Positions 4,430 through 6,679 of a DNA stretch of 6,679 bases are shown in pieces; the stretch's first letter is position 1; each line of letters starts with the position of its first letter. The notes beneath the pieces were generated by a model. That model saw nothing but the letters and a program-made list of their open reading frames with translations. It made no database searches and was not told the origin of the DNA. Made by a program: the position numbers and the translations under genes. Location: the NCBI GenBank assembly GCA_023394255.1, contig JAEXAZ010000217.1:1-6679 (forward strand), given 5' to 3'. Source of the stretch: Bacillota bacterium (GTDB lineage Bacteria > Bacillota > Clostridia > Oscillospirales > Ruminococcaceae).

Positions 4430-6679
4430 TTATGTGTTTGGCTGGACAGTAATAACTGTGCGTTCCGATTTGGCAGAGATTCCTGCTTCATTGGGTGTCA
4501 CATAAGCGCTTTCGGCAACAAACTCTCCGGGAAGCACGCAGCTTACGTAGTACGTCAGGGTATAAACATTGGGGTCTTCCGCTTCTCCCCCGGTCATCAC
4601 ACGGGGGTTCTTCATCGCATAAGCGTCCCTGTCCCCGGTGTCCGTCGCAGACCCCGGCAGCTTGGAGTTATCGCGATAGACGTAGCCGCGCACCGTCTGT
4701 CCGTCGTTTTCCACCATGCCCCAGCACCAGTCATACCATACGTTGCTTCTGCCGGAGGCGGGCATATACCGCATGCCGGACGGGATAAAGTCTGTGATCT
4801 GGTAACAGCCGGACGGGGCGTCGTCTGAGAAGGTCACCTTTAAATCCACGCGGACCTTTCCGCTGGTTTTGAACTCTCCGTCCACCGGCGTATAGGTCTT
4901 GGAGATGGTCAGCTTGCTGGTGGGCGGGACGTCCAGATCGCCCGCGTAAACGGTATGGCATACCGCTGCGGAAAGGCTGCCCGAAAGAATCTTAAACTGG
5001 GTATTCCTAAATGTCTCGGCGCTCAGGCTGAGCACTTTGACACCGCTTTCGTCCAGTGTCTCCTCTTTTGTTTCTCCGTTGGCAACATAACTGAACCTTC
5101 CGGGTTTTTCTCCCTCCGGCAGCGTGAACTTCTCCAGATAGGTCAGCATTTCAAGGTTGGTAAGCGCCGTATAGCTGGCGGAGCGGTCATTATCCTGCGC
5201 ATTCAGATAGTTCATCAACGCGTCGGCATCCGGGTTGCTGGTGATGGAAGTCAGCATCAGCGCTGCCGCGGTATTCTCCAGCCGCTCGTCATTGGTCGCT
5301 CCGGTCACATATTTGAGATCGGTCTCCGTCACAACCGCGCCCGACTCCTTGAGCGCGCTGTAAACCGCCTCTGCACTGGTAAAGTCGCCCAGCTGCGCCA
5401 GACCGCTGCCCAAGTAGAGCTTCTGCGCCGTAGTGAGGTCCGCATTTTCTTTGAGCATTCTGGTAATATCCAGCAGCACAGGGGATTTCGCGGCGGCAAG
5501 GCCGGTATAAGCCATCACACGGTCATTGGGGGTGGAGGCCGCGTCGGCCAGAACCCTTTGCAGGAATACAGCCGCCTGCCCCTTGTTGATCAGTTCCGGT
5601 GCGGCAATGAGCATCTTTGCGGTCACCGAGGCGTCGCTCCCGCCAACCGGCAGCAGCTTCACGCCGCTTTCCCCGTCCATCTGCTGGATATTATCCAGAC
5701 GGGCGTCCTTGCGGACGGTGATCTGCTCGTTTTCCGGCAGCAGCTCATTATAAAGCACCTGCGCACGGTACGCGGCGACAAGCACTTCCGTGCGGGCGCC
5801 ACTCTGGTTGCTCAGACGGTGGAGGCCATCCATAAACGCGGCCATCCGCTTGTCATAGACGCTCAGTTTGACAGGGTATGTAACGCTGGAAAGCGTCTGC
5901 AATTGGTCAAGCGGGACTGTGTCAATCCGGGAAACAGTCATTTCCTGTTTTACCACGGAAAACGGCACCTGTACGGCGTCGCTGTTCCCGCCGCATGCTC
6001 CTTCCAGACGCAGGGTATACGCGCCTTCGTCATACTTGCCGAGGTTGAACGCCGTGCGTTCGCCGGCTGTTCCGGACGCGGTCTTCCGGTCAACCTGTTT
6101 GCCGTCGGCATCAAAAACGGTTGCCGTATAGTCTACGGAATCCTCTGTTTTGATTGCGGTGCCAACACCGCCCACAGAAAATGCCACATCGTCTCCCATG
6201 AGATAGGTGTCGGTAAAGAGAGGGCGCAGATAAAACGGTAATGTCGCGACGGTGTTCGCGATGGTGTCCCCCGCCTTGAGGTCCTGCGTGACCCCTGCCG
6301 CGGTAATGCGCCAGGACGTCACGTTATCGGGCAGCGTGAGTTCTACCTCCGCTTTGCCGCTTTCATCCACCGAAACGGTTTGGAACAGCGCCGTATCCAC
6401 AAAATCTTCCCGCAGCGGGCCGCTGTCGCCCCCGCCGCCGCCTTTTCCCCCGGTGGCAATACTGTCCCTTTCAAGATTGTATTCTTTATAAGAAACGGAA
6501 CGGACAAGGTTGGGATAGAAAACATCCTGGTAAATCTGCCCCGCAATGTTCACCTTTTGCGGCGCGAGCCGGAATACCGCCTCATCCACAACCCCCACGC
6601 AGACGCTGGCGGCCGTGGGCTTCCCGGTAGACTTATCCGTCACGGAGATCATAATTTTGGCGGATTCTCCCGGGCGGTA
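4430..6679 (-). CDS. Alpha-2-macroglobulin-like protein, C-terminal 749 residues (runs off the right edge)
   Basis: The frame is open from base 6679 to a TAA at 4432-4430. There is an internal ATG at 6652, but the frame continues upstream of it with family-typical sequence (YRPGESAKI), so the true start lies outside the window. Visible order: a macroglobulin (MG) domain end with VVDEAVF (about residues 30-36), a glycine-rich linker GGKGGGGG (77-84), the A2M core domain starting REDFVDTALF (90-99) with LPDNVTSWRITA (116-127), a helical toroid region (about 280-560), and a C-terminal beta domain with ITDFIPSGMRYMP. Family members are large secreted or membrane-tethered proteins that trap proteases or guard the cell envelope. 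The spot where the CxEQ thioester usually lies reads LSNQ (289-292), so covalent trapping is unlikely. No sorting motif is seen at the C-terminus (VQPNT). The signal peptide or lipobox, if any, would be upstream of the window. Confidence 0.88.
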   Translation of the reverse strand, partial: YRPGESAKIMISVTDKSTGKPTAASVCVGVVDEAVFRLAPQKVNIAGQIYQDVFYPNLVRSVSYKEYNLERDSIATGGKGGGGGDSGPLREDFVDTALFQTVSVDESGKAEVELTLPDNVTSWRITAAGVTQDLKAGDTIANTVATLPFYLRPLFTDTYLMGDDVAFSVGGVGTAIKTEDSVDYTATVFDADGKQVDRKTASGTAGERTAFNLGKYDEGAYTLRLEGACGGNSDAVQVPFSVVKQEMTVSRIDTVPLDQLQTLSSVTYPVKLSVYDKRMAAFMDGLHRLSNQSGARTEVLVAAYRAQVLYNELLPENEQITVRKDARLDNIQQMDGESGVKLLPVGGSDASVTAKMLIAAPELINKGQAAVFLQRVLADAASTPNDRVMAYTGLAAAKSPVLLDITRMLKENADLTTAQKLYLGSGLAQLGDFTSAEAVYSALKESGAVVTETDLKYVTGATNDERLENTAAALMLTSITSNPDADALMNYLNAQDNDRSASYTALTNLEMLTYLEKFTLPEGEKPGRFSYVANGETKEETLDESGVKVLSLSAETFRNTQFKILSGSLSAAVCHTVYAGDLDVPPTSKLTISKTYTPVDGEFKTSGKVRVDLKVTFSDDAPSGCYQITDFIPSGMRYMPASGRSNVWYDWCWGMVENDGQTVRGYVYRDNSKLPGSATDTGDRDAYAMKNPRVMTGGEAEDPNVYTLTYYVSCVLPGEFVAESAYVTPNEAGISAKSERTVITVQPNT

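Noticed and set aside
4955..6241. A 428-residue open frame on the plus strand inside the macroglobulin-like gene
   Set aside because: Antisense shadow: the minus strand carries clear A2M domain motifs over the same bases, and the plus-strand translation has no recognisable motif.

Overview
The window looks like a piece of a Firmicutes chromosome, most likely from a Clostridia member of the Oscillospirales/ruminococcal type. The reasons are sigma-A promoters with 17-base spacers, strong GGGAG-type ribosome binding sites, moderately high GC codon use, a GntR/UTRA regulator, and a large secreted alpha-2-macroglobulin-like protein. This placement is an inference from style and gene content; no marker gene fixes the taxonomy. 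No RNA gene, CRISPR array, insertion sequence or attachment site was found.

Layout. (1) Positions 1-771, minus strand: the first 257 residues of a secreted protein of unknown family, with a clear signal peptide; it runs off the left edge. (2) Positions 772-967: a divergent intergenic region with a promoter in each direction, a LacI/CcpA-like operator core between them and a GTCTAGA-centred imperfect palindrome in the minus-strand leader. (3) Positions 968-3499, plus strand: one 843-residue protein that joins a xylose-isomerase-like TIM barrel (sugar phosphate isomerase/epimerase type, metal tetrad intact) to a complete AMP-forming acyl-CoA synthetase. This is the most unusual item here. (4) Positions 3604-4371, plus strand: a GntR/HutC-family regulator with a UTRA ligand domain, probably starting at TTG and driven by its own near-consensus promoter. 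(5) Positions 4383-4420: a perfect 16-bp hairpin that can terminate the convergent transcripts from both sides. (6) Positions 4430-6679, minus strand: the C-terminal 749 residues of an alpha-2-macroglobulin-family protein that runs off the right edge and seems to have lost the thioester motif.

How the parts may work together. The TIM barrel-ligase fusion and the GntR regulator are adjacent, on one strand and have no strong terminator between them, so they probably form a small catabolic or salvage module. The UTRA domain would sense a small molecule, plausibly a substrate or product of the fusion enzyme. The two flanking secreted proteins are on the opposite strand and nothing in the sequence ties them to that module, apart from the shared intergenic region on the left. 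Nearly all coding space is accounted for, and no gene-free stretch exceeds 300 bases.
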